DNA from: Nitrospinota bacterium
GTDB taxonomy: Bacteria > Nitrospinota > Nitrospinia > Nitrospinales > VA-1
Length of the DNA: 15,675 nucleotides
Assembly: GCA_022567815.1 (NCBI GenBank)
Contig: JADFGI010000025.1
Coordinates: forward strand, 1 to 15,675
Reading direction: 5' to 3'
The position numbers were made by a program, and so were the translations under genes. Of the stretch, positions 5,611-12,990 are shown piece by piece. The number at the start of each line of letters is the position of its first letter. The stretch's first letter is position 1. A model generated the notes under the pieces. The model worked only from the letters and a program-made list of their open reading frames with translations. It did not search any database and was not told the DNA's origin.

Positions 5611-6411
5611 ATGATTCTCGTGATTGATGTTGGAAATTCCCACAACGTGATCGGGTTGTTTTCCAATGAAAAATTATTGACCCACTGGCGGATTCGTACG
5701 GAGTGGAATCGGACCGCGGATGAATATTGGGTCCTGATAAAAGAATTTATCGTTCTGAACAAGGTGGATACGGAAACCATAGACGACATCGTGATCGCCT
5801 GCGTCGTTCCCCCGCTGGTTCCTATTTTGAAAGAGATGGCGCAAAAATATTTTGACTGCGAACCCATCATTGTGGGACCAGGAATTAAAACCGGAATATC
5901 GATCCTGTACCGCAATCCGGCGGAAGTCGGGGCGGACCGGATAGTCAACTCCGTCGCCGCTTACGAAAAATATGGGGGGCCAATCATCATCGTTGATTTT
6001 GGCACGGCCACGACTTTTGACGCTGTTTCTAAAAAAGGGGAATACCTGGGCGGGGTCATTTTTCCCGGCATACAGATTTCCATGGAAGCCCTGTTCAATA
6101 ACGCGGCCAAGCTTCCGCGAGTGGAATTGATTGTTCCCGCTCAAGTGATTGGAAGATCCACCATTGAAAGCATTCAGTCGGGAGCGGTACACGGATTTGT
6201 CGGGATGATCGACAACATTGTACGGAAATTCCGCGAGGAATTGGGGGGCAAGGCCAAGGTGATTGCGACCGGCGGGATTGTGGAATGGATCTCTTCACAA
6301 ACGAAATCCATTGACGTCATTGATCCCTTCCTCACCCTGGAAGGATTGAGAATTATCTATGAGAAAAACAGGGACCTGGGTCCGACAGATTCCCATACCA
6401 AAAATGGTTAA
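5611..6411 (+). CDS. coaX: Type III pantothenate kinase
   Basis: CoaX phosphorylates pantothenate, the first step of coenzyme A synthesis, in the cytosol. The 266-aa product shows all family marks: the acidic phosphate-binding motif DVGNSH at 6-11, GADRIVN at 107-113 with the likely catalytic Asp109, DFGTATTFD at 129-137, and GGVIFPG at 147-153. The length is normal for the family. ATG at 5611 is the start, because AGGAG (5601-5605) lies 5 nt upstream and the family begins with MILVIDVGNS. The frame extends upstream to 5518, but only through the tandem hairpin repeats. It converges with the minus-strand gene at 6457-6705. Family members are usually insensitive to CoA feedback. The upstream hairpin array is the most obvious possible control element. 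Confidence 0.95.
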   Translation: MILVIDVGNSHNVIGLFSNEKLLTHWRIRTEWNRTADEYWVLIKEFIVLNKVDTETIDDIVIACVVPPLVPILKEMAQKYFDCEPIIVGPGIKTGISILYRNPAEVGADRIVNSVAAYEKYGGPIIIVDFGTATTFDAVSKKGEYLGGVIFPGIQISMEALFNNAAKLPRVELIVPAQVIGRSTIESIQSGAVHGFVGMIDNIVRKFREELGGKAKVIATGGIVEWISSQTKSIDVIDPFLTLEGLRIIYEKNRDLGPTDSHTKNG

Positions 6412-6456
6412 AGGTTGGCAGTCTATCGAGTTGCCGGAGCGGAGAAAATTCCTGAG

Positions 6457-6705
6457 TTACTTTTTTGTATGGGGTTTTACCTTTTTTATGAACAGACGGA
6501 TCATTCGATGGCCGTCGTCTATGTCGGAAGTTTTATAGCCTTTGGATTTTGCCCAGGTTTTAAAAGCATCGGTAAAATTTTTCTTGCGATCCAGAATGAT
6601 TTCCAAAGCTCCGTTTATTTTGATGTCGGAAAAAGCTTTGGACGTTTCCTGAAAGGCATTGAAAAAGGAAAGGCCCCGAATATCCAGGGTTTTGAACATG
6701 ACCAT
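6457..6705 (-). CDS. TusA-like protein lacking the active-site cysteine (82 aa)
   Basis: ATG at 6703-6705 is preceded by AGGAGG about 9-10 nt upstream on the minus strand, a strong ribosome binding site. Met 3 is a less likely start. The protein fits the small TusA/SirA fold: LDIRGL (7-12) corresponds to the family's LDxxGLxCP start, then a helix, a strand (LEIILD), a second helix (TDAFKTWAKSKGY) and a final strand (MIRLFIKK). In TusA the RGL is followed by Cys-Pro-x-Pro, which carries the sulfur; here it is SFFN, and the 82 residues contain no cysteine. A sulfur-transfer role is therefore unlikely, and a structural or regulatory role is inferred. It is convergent with coaX. Confidence 0.75.
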   Translation of the reverse strand: MVMFKTLDIRGLSFFNAFQETSKAFSDIKINGALEIILDRKKNFTDAFKTWAKSKGYKTSDIDDGHRMIRLFIKKVKPHTKK

Positions 6706-6876
6706 GGCGAATGTCCCTCCTGCTGATCTGCATTAATTGGTTTTTCGGTTGCTTTATGCAATGAAAAGATGAATCATTGTAAAAAAACAAGAATTAAAAA
6801 TCTGTTAACTTGTGATTAATTTTTATTAATATTTGCGTTCAGAGTACCGATATTTTAACCTTTACCGGGTTTCATT

Positions 6877-6896
6877 CCTCGCCGCTTGCGGCGGGG
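6877..6896. repeat. GC-rich hairpin in the leader of the LRR gene
   Basis: CCTCGCCGC-TT-GCGGCGGGG forms a 9-bp stem with one T-G pair. It sits 14 bp before the AGGAG (6910-6914) of the LRR gene starting at 6921, in otherwise AT-rich DNA (6780-6870). It could be a member of the palindrome family or a leader structure. Confidence 0.6.
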
Positions 6897-6920
6897 TCGT
6901 CCCTTTTTCAGGAGTTGTTG

Positions 6921-7856
6921 ATGGGTATTATTCGCGGCGGAGACGCTGAATACAGTAATGACGAGCCTTCCTTTGAGGAAAAAACTTCCAAGCTGGAAGA
7001 AACCATAGGGTCTTGCCTCCAGGATGATCCCTCCGTATTGAAATTAACCGGAAAGTATCTGGCTATTGATGAGGTTCAAATCATTTCCCGGTCGGATCAG
7101 GTGAAAACAGTTAAGGTTCTGGATTTATCCGACAATCAGGTCACGGATGAGGGGTTGAAGACCTTGTTTGAATCTGAAAATCTTGCCGGTCTGGAAGAGC
7201 TCCATTTGGGCATCAATTACATCACCGACCAGGGATTATTGGAAATGGCGGGCTCCTCGGCATTGGCGTTGAAAAATCTGAAAGTGCTGGTCGTGTCCGA
7301 TAACAAGCTGACCGACGCTTCTGTCGTCGAATTTGTCAAATCTCCAAATTTCAGTAAGTTGGAACACTTGGATGTGGGATGGAATGAAATCGGCAATGAG
7401 ACCGTCAAGGCGCTTGCGGAAACGGAACATATGGTTAGCCTCAATAAACTTGTATTGGAGCGGGGCTATATCGACGGCGCAGGTATCATCGAGTTTGTAA
7501 AGGGGCGGGTGATAGAGCAGTTAGAGGAACTGAACCTGTCCGCCAATAAATTAAGGGATGACGACATCAAAATCCTGGCCTCGACGCCAAAACTTTCCTC
7601 GTTGCGCGTACTCCGGCTGGCGCAAAATATGATCGGCGACGAAGGCGCGAGGGCTATTGGGGAATCGACCACCCTCATCAATCTGACGCATCTTTATATC
7701 GGACGCAACTCTTTCGGCAACGATGGAGCCCAAGCCATTTCGGAAACCAAAACTCTAATGAAACTGAAAGTCTTGATGCTGAGAGAAGGGGTGGAAACCA
7801 CGCCCGACCTGGTCAACTACTCGCGTCCGGAACTACTGCGTCCGGAAGACCCGTAG
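6921..7856 (+). CDS. Leucine-rich-repeat protein, RNase-inhibitor type (311 aa)
   Basis: ATG at 6921 has AGGAG 6 nt upstream; two TTG codons in frame just before it are less likely starts. After an acidic N-terminal ~60 residues, about eight LRR units of 27-29 residues follow, each of the form LxxLxLxxNxIxDEGxxxLAES (for example LRVLRLAQNMIGDEGARAI). This is the RNase-inhibitor-like LRR class, expected to form a curved beta/alpha solenoid for protein binding. No signal peptide or membrane segment is seen, so it is cytosolic by inference. It ends 12 bp from the end of another LRR gene on the opposite strand (7869-8531), and a third lies at 9824-10630. The binding partner is unknown. Confidence 0.9.
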   Translation: MGIIRGGDAEYSNDEPSFEEKTSKLEETIGSCLQDDPSVLKLTGKYLAIDEVQIISRSDQVKTVKVLDLSDNQVTDEGLKTLFESENLAGLEELHLGINYITDQGLLEMAGSSALALKNLKVLVVSDNKLTDASVVEFVKSPNFSKLEHLDVGWNEIGNETVKALAETEHMVSLNKLVLERGYIDGAGIIEFVKGRVIEQLEELNLSANKLRDDDIKILASTPKLSSLRVLRLAQNMIGDEGARAIGESTTLINLTHLYIGRNSFGNDGAQAISETKTLMKLKVLMLREGVETTPDLVNYSRPELLRPEDP

Positions 7857-7868
7857 TTGTGTGAGGGA

Positions 7869-8531
7869 TTAAAAAACTTTCAAGGTTTCCAATTGGGTGA
7901 GTTTTTGAGATTCTTTCAGCGCCTTTTTCGCTTCATCGGATTTTATCCGGTTGCCTCCCAGGTGAAGATAGGTCAGGTTTGCCAGCGCATCCGAGTCGGC
8001 GATTGCCAGGGCGCCTTCGTCTCCAACGCGATTGTCCACCATATTGAGCGAGGTCACCTTGGTGAACACCGGCGACTGGGCAAGCGCCTTGGCGCCTTCA
8101 GCGGTGATGCCATTGCATTCCAGATTCAACGTTTTAACTTCCGAAAACATTTCAGCTTGGGCAATAATTTTGACTCCTTCATCGCCCAGATGATTGGACC
8201 CCAAATGCAGGTAAGTTACTTTGGGAAGGAAGGCGGACTCGGTTAGAATTCTTGCTCCCCCGGGACCGATGTGATTGTGGGTAAGAATCAAAGTTTTGAT
8301 CTTTTTTATCGCTTCAAAATTCGCGATCAGGGCGGCTAATTTTTCTCCATGTTCTGCTGTGGCCGGTCCTCTCTGGGTGAAGAGAAAGCTGTCCTGGATT
8401 TTCAGAACCGTATTATCTTTTATGGCTTCAAAAATGATTTTTTCCTCAGGGGACAATTTTCCTTTGGTGTCACCATAATTTTCCCCGTCATTGACCAGAG
8501 CTTCCCAGTTGATATTTTGTATTTTCTTCAT
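7869..8531 (-). CDS. Leucine-rich-repeat protein, RNase-inhibitor type (220 aa)
   Basis: Five to six LRR units of exactly 27 residues occupy about residues 78-220 (for example VTYLHLGSNHLGDEGVKIIAQ and VTSLNMVDNRVGDEGALAIA). The N-terminal ~75 residues (MKKIQNINWEALVND...) are non-repetitive and contain a KLSPEEKIIFEAI helix, perhaps a capping region. ATG at 8529-8531 has no visible Shine-Dalgarno. No export signal is seen. It is convergent with the LRR gene at 6921-7856 and closely follows the Sel1-like gene (8546-9013) on the same strand, 14 bp apart, so these two may be co-transcribed. It is paralogous to the other two LRR genes; the function is unknown. Confidence 0.9.
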   Translation of the reverse strand: MKKIQNINWEALVNDGENYGDTKGKLSPEEKIIFEAIKDNTVLKIQDSFLFTQRGPATAEHGEKLAALIANFEAIKKIKTLILTHNHIGPGGARILTESAFLPKVTYLHLGSNHLGDEGVKIIAQAEMFSEVKTLNLECNGITAEGAKALAQSPVFTKVTSLNMVDNRVGDEGALAIADSDALANLTYLHLGGNRIKSDEAKKALKESQKLTQLETLKVF

Positions 8532-8545
8532 TTTGGTTTAGTGGT

Positions 8546-9013
8546 TTATCGGTTAATTCTGGCATAATTGCTACACGCAACAGGATTACCCAAATCACAG
8601 GAGAGCTTCCAATATTTTTTAGACGCTGATTGTCGGCCTTCTTTATACTTCAACTGGCCCAGGTTGAAACAGGCTTTGTCGGATTTTGCATCGCACCCTT
8701 TCAGATATAATTTAGCGGCTTTTTTCCATTGCGGGCTGTATTGATTTCCTGTCATCTGAATCAAGATACCGGCATGGGTGCACCCGGTAATATAGTCTTT
8801 ATCACAGGCTTTCAGATGATATACGATTGCATTTTTATTATCCAGTTCCACCGTCCGGTATCTTTCACCGATTTTAAAGCAGGCCGTTCCATTACCCTTT
8901 TCACATGCATCTTTAAGTGCCTTGATTTCAGGGGCGTCTTCAGCCCAAACAGCATTCGAGCAGAGGAAAAAAATTCCAACCGCCAATGCTGTCAAATTCG
9001 ATAGTTTTTTCAC
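8546..9013 (-). CDS. Secreted Sel1/Hcp-like cysteine-rich repeat protein (155 aa)
   Basis: The start chosen is GTG at 9011-9013: AAGGAT lies about 6-8 nt upstream on the minus strand and a clean signal peptide begins there (VKKLSNLTALAVGIFFLC..., cleavage after VWA at ~24). The longer frame to 9205 would bury the signal peptide. The mature part has four Sel1-like helical repeats, each carrying a Cys-x7-Cys pair (CEKGNGTAC, CDKDYITGC, CDAKSDKAC, CDLGNPVAC). This is the disulfide pattern of Helicobacter Hcp proteins, which supports a periplasmic location. Sel1 repeats usually mediate protein contacts. It lies just upstream of an LRR gene on the same strand (14-bp gap). Confidence 0.88.
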   Translation of the reverse strand: MKKLSNLTALAVGIFFLCSNAVWAEDAPEIKALKDACEKGNGTACFKIGERYRTVELDNKNAIVYHLKACDKDYITGCTHAGILIQMTGNQYSPQWKKAAKLYLKGCDAKSDKACFNLGQLKYKEGRQSASKKYWKLSCDLGNPVACSNYARINR

Positions 9014-9300
9014 GGTTAGATCCTTTATGACAGGGGTTTTGGATTTTTCAGGACCGCAATCATTTTGCCACGAGTAATCGAATTGTAGCATAACCCGTTT
9101 TAAGGGCTTTTGTCTAAATATATAATGGAAAGTGAGATAGTTTCGTTTGCATCCCGTATCAATATATTTTAACCTGCTGAAAATCAAAGTGCCCATTTCA
9201 GGCAATTCAGGCGGGTTCTTCCATATCGGAGGTCCGTTTAACCGGCGCGAGTTTTTTGCCCGGAATTTTTTTACAGGTTCAGTGAAAATCCCCTCTATTT
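9014..9300. other. Divergent intergenic region without recognisable element
   Basis: This 287-bp gap separates the minus-strand Sel1 gene from plus-strand aroK and should carry both promoters. I see no repeat module, RNA gene or clear -35/-10 pair. The aroK start has no good Shine-Dalgarno. Confidence 0.5.
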
Positions 9301-9822
9301 ATGAATATTATATTGCTGGGATATCGGGGAACGGGGAAATCTGTTATTTCAAGAATCCTGGCTCAAAAACTCAAAAGAAAATTGATTCCGATAGATAAAG
9401 AAATAGCCCGATCCGCGGGAATGCCCATCTCGCAAATTGTGCAACAATGGGGCTGGCCCAGGTTCAGGGAAATAGAATCCCGAATCATCCGGGAAGTATC
9501 GGCGAAGGAGTGTGAAGCCGTGATTGATTGCGGTGGCGGCGTGGTTCTCGACGATCAAAATATTGCATGTTTGAAAAAGCAGGGCAGGACCGCGCTTTTG
9601 CGAGCGGATTTGCAAACGCTCATGAAACGGATTAAAAACGACCCCAATCGTCCTCCTCTCAAGGAAGGTTTGTCTTTTGAAGAAGAACAAAAAATCATCA
9701 TGGCGGAACGGGAACCCAAATATCTATCAGCCGCTGACATGATTTGCGATACGACATCCAAAAAACCCGTAGTGACCGCTCGGGAAATCATCGAATTTTT
9801 TCAAATGAAATCATGGATCTGA
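9301..9822 (+). CDS. aroK: Shikimate kinase
   Basis: This enzyme phosphorylates shikimate at the 3-hydroxyl with ATP, the fifth step of the chorismate (aromatic amino acid) pathway, in the cytosol. The 173-aa length is usual. Visible motifs are Walker A GYRGTGKS at 7-14, Asp32 in PIDKEI, FREIES at 55-60 with the shikimate-binding Arg56, the glycine triplet CGGG at 77-80, the lid arginine in NRPPL (116-120) and REPKY at 137-141. All key residues are present. The family's usual GE before xxFR is GW here (51-52). ATG at 9301 is the family's natural start, though the upstream sequence lacks a clear ribosome binding site. The stop at 9820-9822 is 1 nt before the LRR gene at 9824, so the two are co-transcribed. 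Confidence 0.93.
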   Translation: MNIILLGYRGTGKSVISRILAQKLKRKLIPIDKEIARSAGMPISQIVQQWGWPRFREIESRIIREVSAKECEAVIDCGGGVVLDDQNIACLKKQGRTALLRADLQTLMKRIKNDPNRPPLKEGLSFEEEQKIIMAEREPKYLSAADMICDTTSKKPVVTAREIIEFFQMKSWI

Positions 9823-9823
9823 A

Positions 9824-10630
9824 ATGTTAAGTCCTTTGTTCGAGAGTCTGATACATAACAATATGTCGTTGATAGCCGATGAGCCGGACGATGACACGGC
9901 AATGGTGCTTAAAGAAGCGGATATCTTTACCGACGCGGAGGAAAGTGAGGAGCCAAAATTCAAACTCGACTTGAATGACAAGGACCTTATTCTCGAAGAG
10001 TTGGAAGACCTTATGGGATATGCCAGAATAGGCAAAGTTAAGGTTTTGCAACTGGATAAAAACTACATGGGAGATGCGGGGGTAAACATTCTTGCCCAAT
10101 CCCCATGCCTGTTCAAACTGGCGTCTTTGTCTTTGGGATACAATAAAATCACCGATCAGGGAGCTATGATTCTTGCGGAATCGCCCCACTGGAAACGCCT
10201 GCGAACGCTTTACCTGCAGTGGAATACCATCGGACCAGAGGGCATCAAAGCCCTGGCCGATTCCGAAACCCTGGCCGGAGTCGAAATTCTTTATTTAAAG
10301 GGAAATCCGCTGGGGCCGAGAGGGGCGGAGGCTCTGAGTCAGGCTGGCGGCATGAAAAACCTTAAAGAACTTTATCTTGCGAAAACCCGGTTGGGGGTCG
10401 ATGGCCTGGAAGCTCTATGTCAGGGAGATGTTCTTACCAATGTCACTCTGCTTTCACTTGCTTATAACAGATTGGATGACGATGCCGCTGAGATTCTGGC
10501 CGGTTGTAAAGCGCTTTCCAATCTGAAAACTCTGGACATGTATGGCAGTCATTTGAGTGAAGACGCCAAGGCGATGATCAAAGCCTCTCCCCACCTGCAA
10601 CAGTTAAGCGCCTTGCAGGTGGACTGGTGA
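9824..10630 (+). CDS. Leucine-rich-repeat protein, RNase-inhibitor type (268 aa)
   Basis: ATG at 9824 lies 1 nt after the aroK stop, within GGATCTGAAATG; a second in-frame ATG (codon 14) is possible. The first ~65 residues are acidic (EPDDDTAMVLKEADIFTDAEE). About seven LRR units of 27 residues follow (for example LASLSLGYNKITDQGAMILAE and LRTLYLQWNTIGPEGIKALA). No signal peptide or membrane segment is present. The units share the LAxSP turn seen in the other two LRR genes nearby, so they are paralogs. Coupling to aroK suggests constitutive low-level expression, but no functional link to aromatic synthesis is implied. The gap to the next gene is 27 bp. Confidence 0.9.
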   Translation: MLSPLFESLIHNNMSLIADEPDDDTAMVLKEADIFTDAEESEEPKFKLDLNDKDLILEELEDLMGYARIGKVKVLQLDKNYMGDAGVNILAQSPCLFKLASLSLGYNKITDQGAMILAESPHWKRLRTLYLQWNTIGPEGIKALADSETLAGVEILYLKGNPLGPRGAEALSQAGGMKNLKELYLAKTRLGVDGLEALCQGDVLTNVTLLSLAYNRLDDDAAEILAGCKALSNLKTLDMYGSHLSEDAKAMIKASPHLQQLSALQVDW

Positions 10631-10657
10631 CAGGCGTCTGGCGAACGGAATAAGACG

Positions 10658-11290
10658 GTGTCACAAACAAAACTTCCCAGCCGACGTAAGATTCTGGAGC
10701 ATTTCGACCGGCGCGATCCCGTGATCGCGCAATTGGTTCGGGAGATCGGACCGTTTCAATTAAAGAAAAACCGGAAATATTTTCAGGTCCTTTGCAAAGC
10801 CATCATTTCACAGCAGATATCCACCAAGGCGGCGGAATCCATCACCAGCCGGTTTTGGCAGTTGTTTGACGGTCACGCCCCTAATCCCCAGGAGGTTGGG
10901 GAAATGCCGGAGTCCACTTTGAAAGGAGTCGGCTTGTCGCGGCAAAAGGTTGCCTATATGAAGGACCTGGGCAAGCATTTTGTCGAGAAATCGATCCGCC
11001 CGCATCGTTTGCCGCATCTCAGTAACGAGGAAGTCATCGGGCAGTTAACCGGCGTTTACGGGATCGGCCAGTGGACGGCGGAGATGTTCCTCATTTTTTC
11101 TCTCAACAGGATGGATGTTTTACCGGTGGCGGATTTGGGACTGCAAATCGCCATCCAAAAACTGTATGGCATGAAGAGTCGGCCAACGACAAAAAAAATT
11201 TATTCCCTGGGGAAGAAGTGGCATCCTCTGGAGACGGTCGCCACCTGGTACGGATGGAGAAAACTCGACGAGAATATCGTCGCATATTAA
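10658..11290 (+). CDS. DNA-3-methyladenine glycosylase II (AlkA-like, HhH-GPD)
   Basis: This base-excision-repair enzyme removes alkylated purines from DNA. The 210-aa protein carries the HhH-GPD fold: IISQQISTKAA at 49-59 (family N-terminal motif), the helix-hairpin-helix LTGVYGIGQWTAEM at 130-143, and the catalytic Asp159 in LPVADLG. It lacks the N-terminal beta-domain of E. coli AlkA (282 aa), so it is the short form common in many bacteria. GTG at 10658 is the start; no ATG occurs in frame for about 80 codons. The ribosome binding site is weak (CGGAATAAG). It probably belongs to the aroK-LRR transcript. Confidence 0.9.
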   Translation: MSQTKLPSRRKILEHFDRRDPVIAQLVREIGPFQLKKNRKYFQVLCKAIISQQISTKAAESITSRFWQLFDGHAPNPQEVGEMPESTLKGVGLSRQKVAYMKDLGKHFVEKSIRPHRLPHLSNEEVIGQLTGVYGIGQWTAEMFLIFSLNRMDVLPVADLGLQIAIQKLYGMKSRPTTKKIYSLGKKWHPLETVATWYGWRKLDENIVAY

Positions 11291-11329
11291 GGATGATTGA
11301 AACCATCAAAAAAAGGTGAAACCTTACTT

Positions 11330-11356
11330 ATGAATTTTGATGATGGCCAGAAATAA
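11330..11356 (+). promoter_or_regulatory. Possible leader mini-ORF with sequestered ribosome binding site
   Basis: ATG AAT TTT GAT GAT GGC CAG AAA TAA encodes 8 residues. Its ATG is about 11 nt after AAGGTG, which itself lies in the hairpin AAGGT-GAA-ACCTT (11313-11325). The TAA ends 1 nt before an in-frame methyltransferase ATG at 11358. This arrangement allows translational coupling. It is only a candidate; the frame is short enough to occur by chance. Confidence 0.3.
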
Positions 11357-12953
11357 AATGAACTCTCTATACTTTGGCGATAATCTCCATATATTACGGG
11401 AAGAAATAAAAGACGAAAGTATTGACCTTATCTACTTAGACCCGCCATTTAATTCCAAGGCCACCTACAATATTTTGTTCAAAACTCCAAAAGGCCATCA
11501 ATCAGATGCTCAGATAGAAGCTTTTGATGATACTTGGCATTGGGGAGACCAGACAGAGAAGGAATTTAACGAAATAGAACAGCACGAGAATACTGATGTA
11601 TCTGAAATGATGCAGGCTTTAAGGAGTTTTCTTGGCGAAAACGATATGATGGCGTATTTGACGATGATGGCAAATCGCCTTTTGGAACTACATCGAGTTT
11701 TAAAACCTACTGGGAGTCTTTATCTCCATTGTGATCCAACGGCGAGTCATTATTTAAAAATTGTTTTGGATGGGGTGTTTGGAAAAGACAAGTTTAGAAA
11801 TGAAATAACGTGGAAACGAACCACAGCGCATAGTGATGCTCAAAGATATGGGGCGAATACGGACATAATATTTTTTTATAGTAAATCAAACGAATATATT
11901 TTCAACCCAATTTATCAGCCATATGAACAGGACTATATTTCAAGATTTAGCCATGAAGATCCAGACGGCAGAAAGTGGACCGATGACAATTTAACGGCAA
12001 AAGGCTTGAGTGGGGGTGGATATGAATATGAGTATAAGGGATGCACATCATTGTGGCGCTGTCCTCCAGAAACAATGAAACGTTTGGATAAAGAGGGAAG
12101 ATTACATTTCACAAACAAAGGAGGAATACGGTTAAAAAGATATCTGGATGAGGCATCAGGAATGCCGTGTCAATCATTATGGAATGATATTAATCCAATT
12201 AATTCCCAAGCCAAAGAGCGTCTCGGTTATCCCACTCAAAAACCTCAAGCACTTCTCGAACGAATTATTCAGGCCTCCAGTAATGAGGGTGATTTAGTTC
12301 TTGACCCCTTTTGCGGATGCGGTACTACGGTCCATGCATCGCAAAAGCTCAATCGTGAATGGATCGGAATTGATATTACTCACCTCGCAATTTCCCTCAT
12401 CGAAAAAAGATTAAAAGATGCTTTCCCAGATATCAACTATGAAGTTCATGGAACCCCAAAAGATTTAGACGGAGCGAAAAACCTTGCCAAGCGAGTTAAG
12501 TATCAGTTTGAATGGTGGGCCTGTTCCCGTGTAAATGCCCAGCCCTATAAAGGTAAAAAGAAGGGAGCGGATTCCGGAATCGACGGTTTAATTTTTTTTC
12601 ATGACGACAAGGAAAAAGCCAAAAAAATCATTGTCTCGGTCAAAGGCGGGCAAAATGTTAATGTTTCCATGATTCGTGATTTAAAAGCGGTTGTAGAAAG
12701 AGAAAATGCTGAAATAGGTTTATTCGTTACGCTTGTGGAACCTACTCGGCCTATGAAGCAAGAAGCAACTAAAGCAGGATATTATAAATCTATTAATCTC
12801 CAAACCAATTTTCCAAAAATACAAATCTTGACAATAGAGGGAATATTAAGCGGGGAAAACCCTCAATACCCTCCTGAGAAATCATGGGGAGGCCATACTT
12901 TTAAAAAGGCACAAAGGGAAAGTAAAGGAGATGGGCAAAAAGATCTTTTTTAG
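11340..12953 (+). CDS. DNA methyltransferase fused to a C-terminal nuclease-like domain
   Basis: Residues ~10-370 are an adenine-type DNA methyltransferase of the beta class: catalytic motif IV LDPPF at 33-37 comes first, and the SAM-binding motif I DPFCGCGTT at 322-330 comes last. The C-terminal ~150 residues resemble restriction-endonuclease-like (PD-(D/E)xK type) domains attached to such enzymes: GIDGLIFF with Asp415, then IIVSVKGG with Lys435. The usual Asp/Glu before the Lys is a Ser, so cleavage activity is uncertain. The coding DNA is clearly more AT-rich than its neighbours, suggesting horizontal transfer. No separate restriction or specificity gene is adjacent. Start options are 11340, 11343 and 11358; only 11358 gives the family-like MNSLYFGDN start, but no start has a good ribosome binding site. 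Confidence 0.9.
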   Translation: MMARNKMNSLYFGDNLHILREEIKDESIDLIYLDPPFNSKATYNILFKTPKGHQSDAQIEAFDDTWHWGDQTEKEFNEIEQHENTDVSEMMQALRSFLGENDMMAYLTMMANRLLELHRVLKPTGSLYLHCDPTASHYLKIVLDGVFGKDKFRNEITWKRTTAHSDAQRYGANTDIIFFYSKSNEYIFNPIYQPYEQDYISRFSHEDPDGRKWTDDNLTAKGLSGGGYEYEYKGCTSLWRCPPETMKRLDKEGRLHFTNKGGIRLKRYLDEASGMPCQSLWNDINPINSQAKERLGYPTQKPQALLERIIQASSNEGDLVLDPFCGCGTTVHASQKLNREWIGIDITHLAISLIEKRLKDAFPDINYEVHGTPKDLDGAKNLAKRVKYQFEWWACSRVNAQPYKGKKKGADSGIDGLIFFHDDKEKAKKIIVSVKGGQNVNVSMIRDLKAVVERENAEIGLFVTLVEPTRPMKQEATKAGYYKSINLQTNFPKIQILTIEGILSGENPQYPPEKSWGGHTFKKAQRESKGDGQKDLF

Positions 12954-12990
12954 AATATTGTTGCCTTAAAAATTTTTTGTGAGCCGTTGA

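Noticed and set aside
5490..5948. 152-codon minus-strand open frame
   Set aside because: It overlaps coaX antisense and its C-terminus is simply translated 22-bp repeats.
5674..6192. 172-codon minus-strand open frame
   Set aside because: It lies wholly antisense to coaX, which has all its catalytic motifs; the translated product has no recognisable pattern.
7857..8246. 129-codon plus-strand open frame
   Set aside because: It is the antisense of the LRR gene at 7869-8531; the LRR periodicity is unmistakable on the minus strand.
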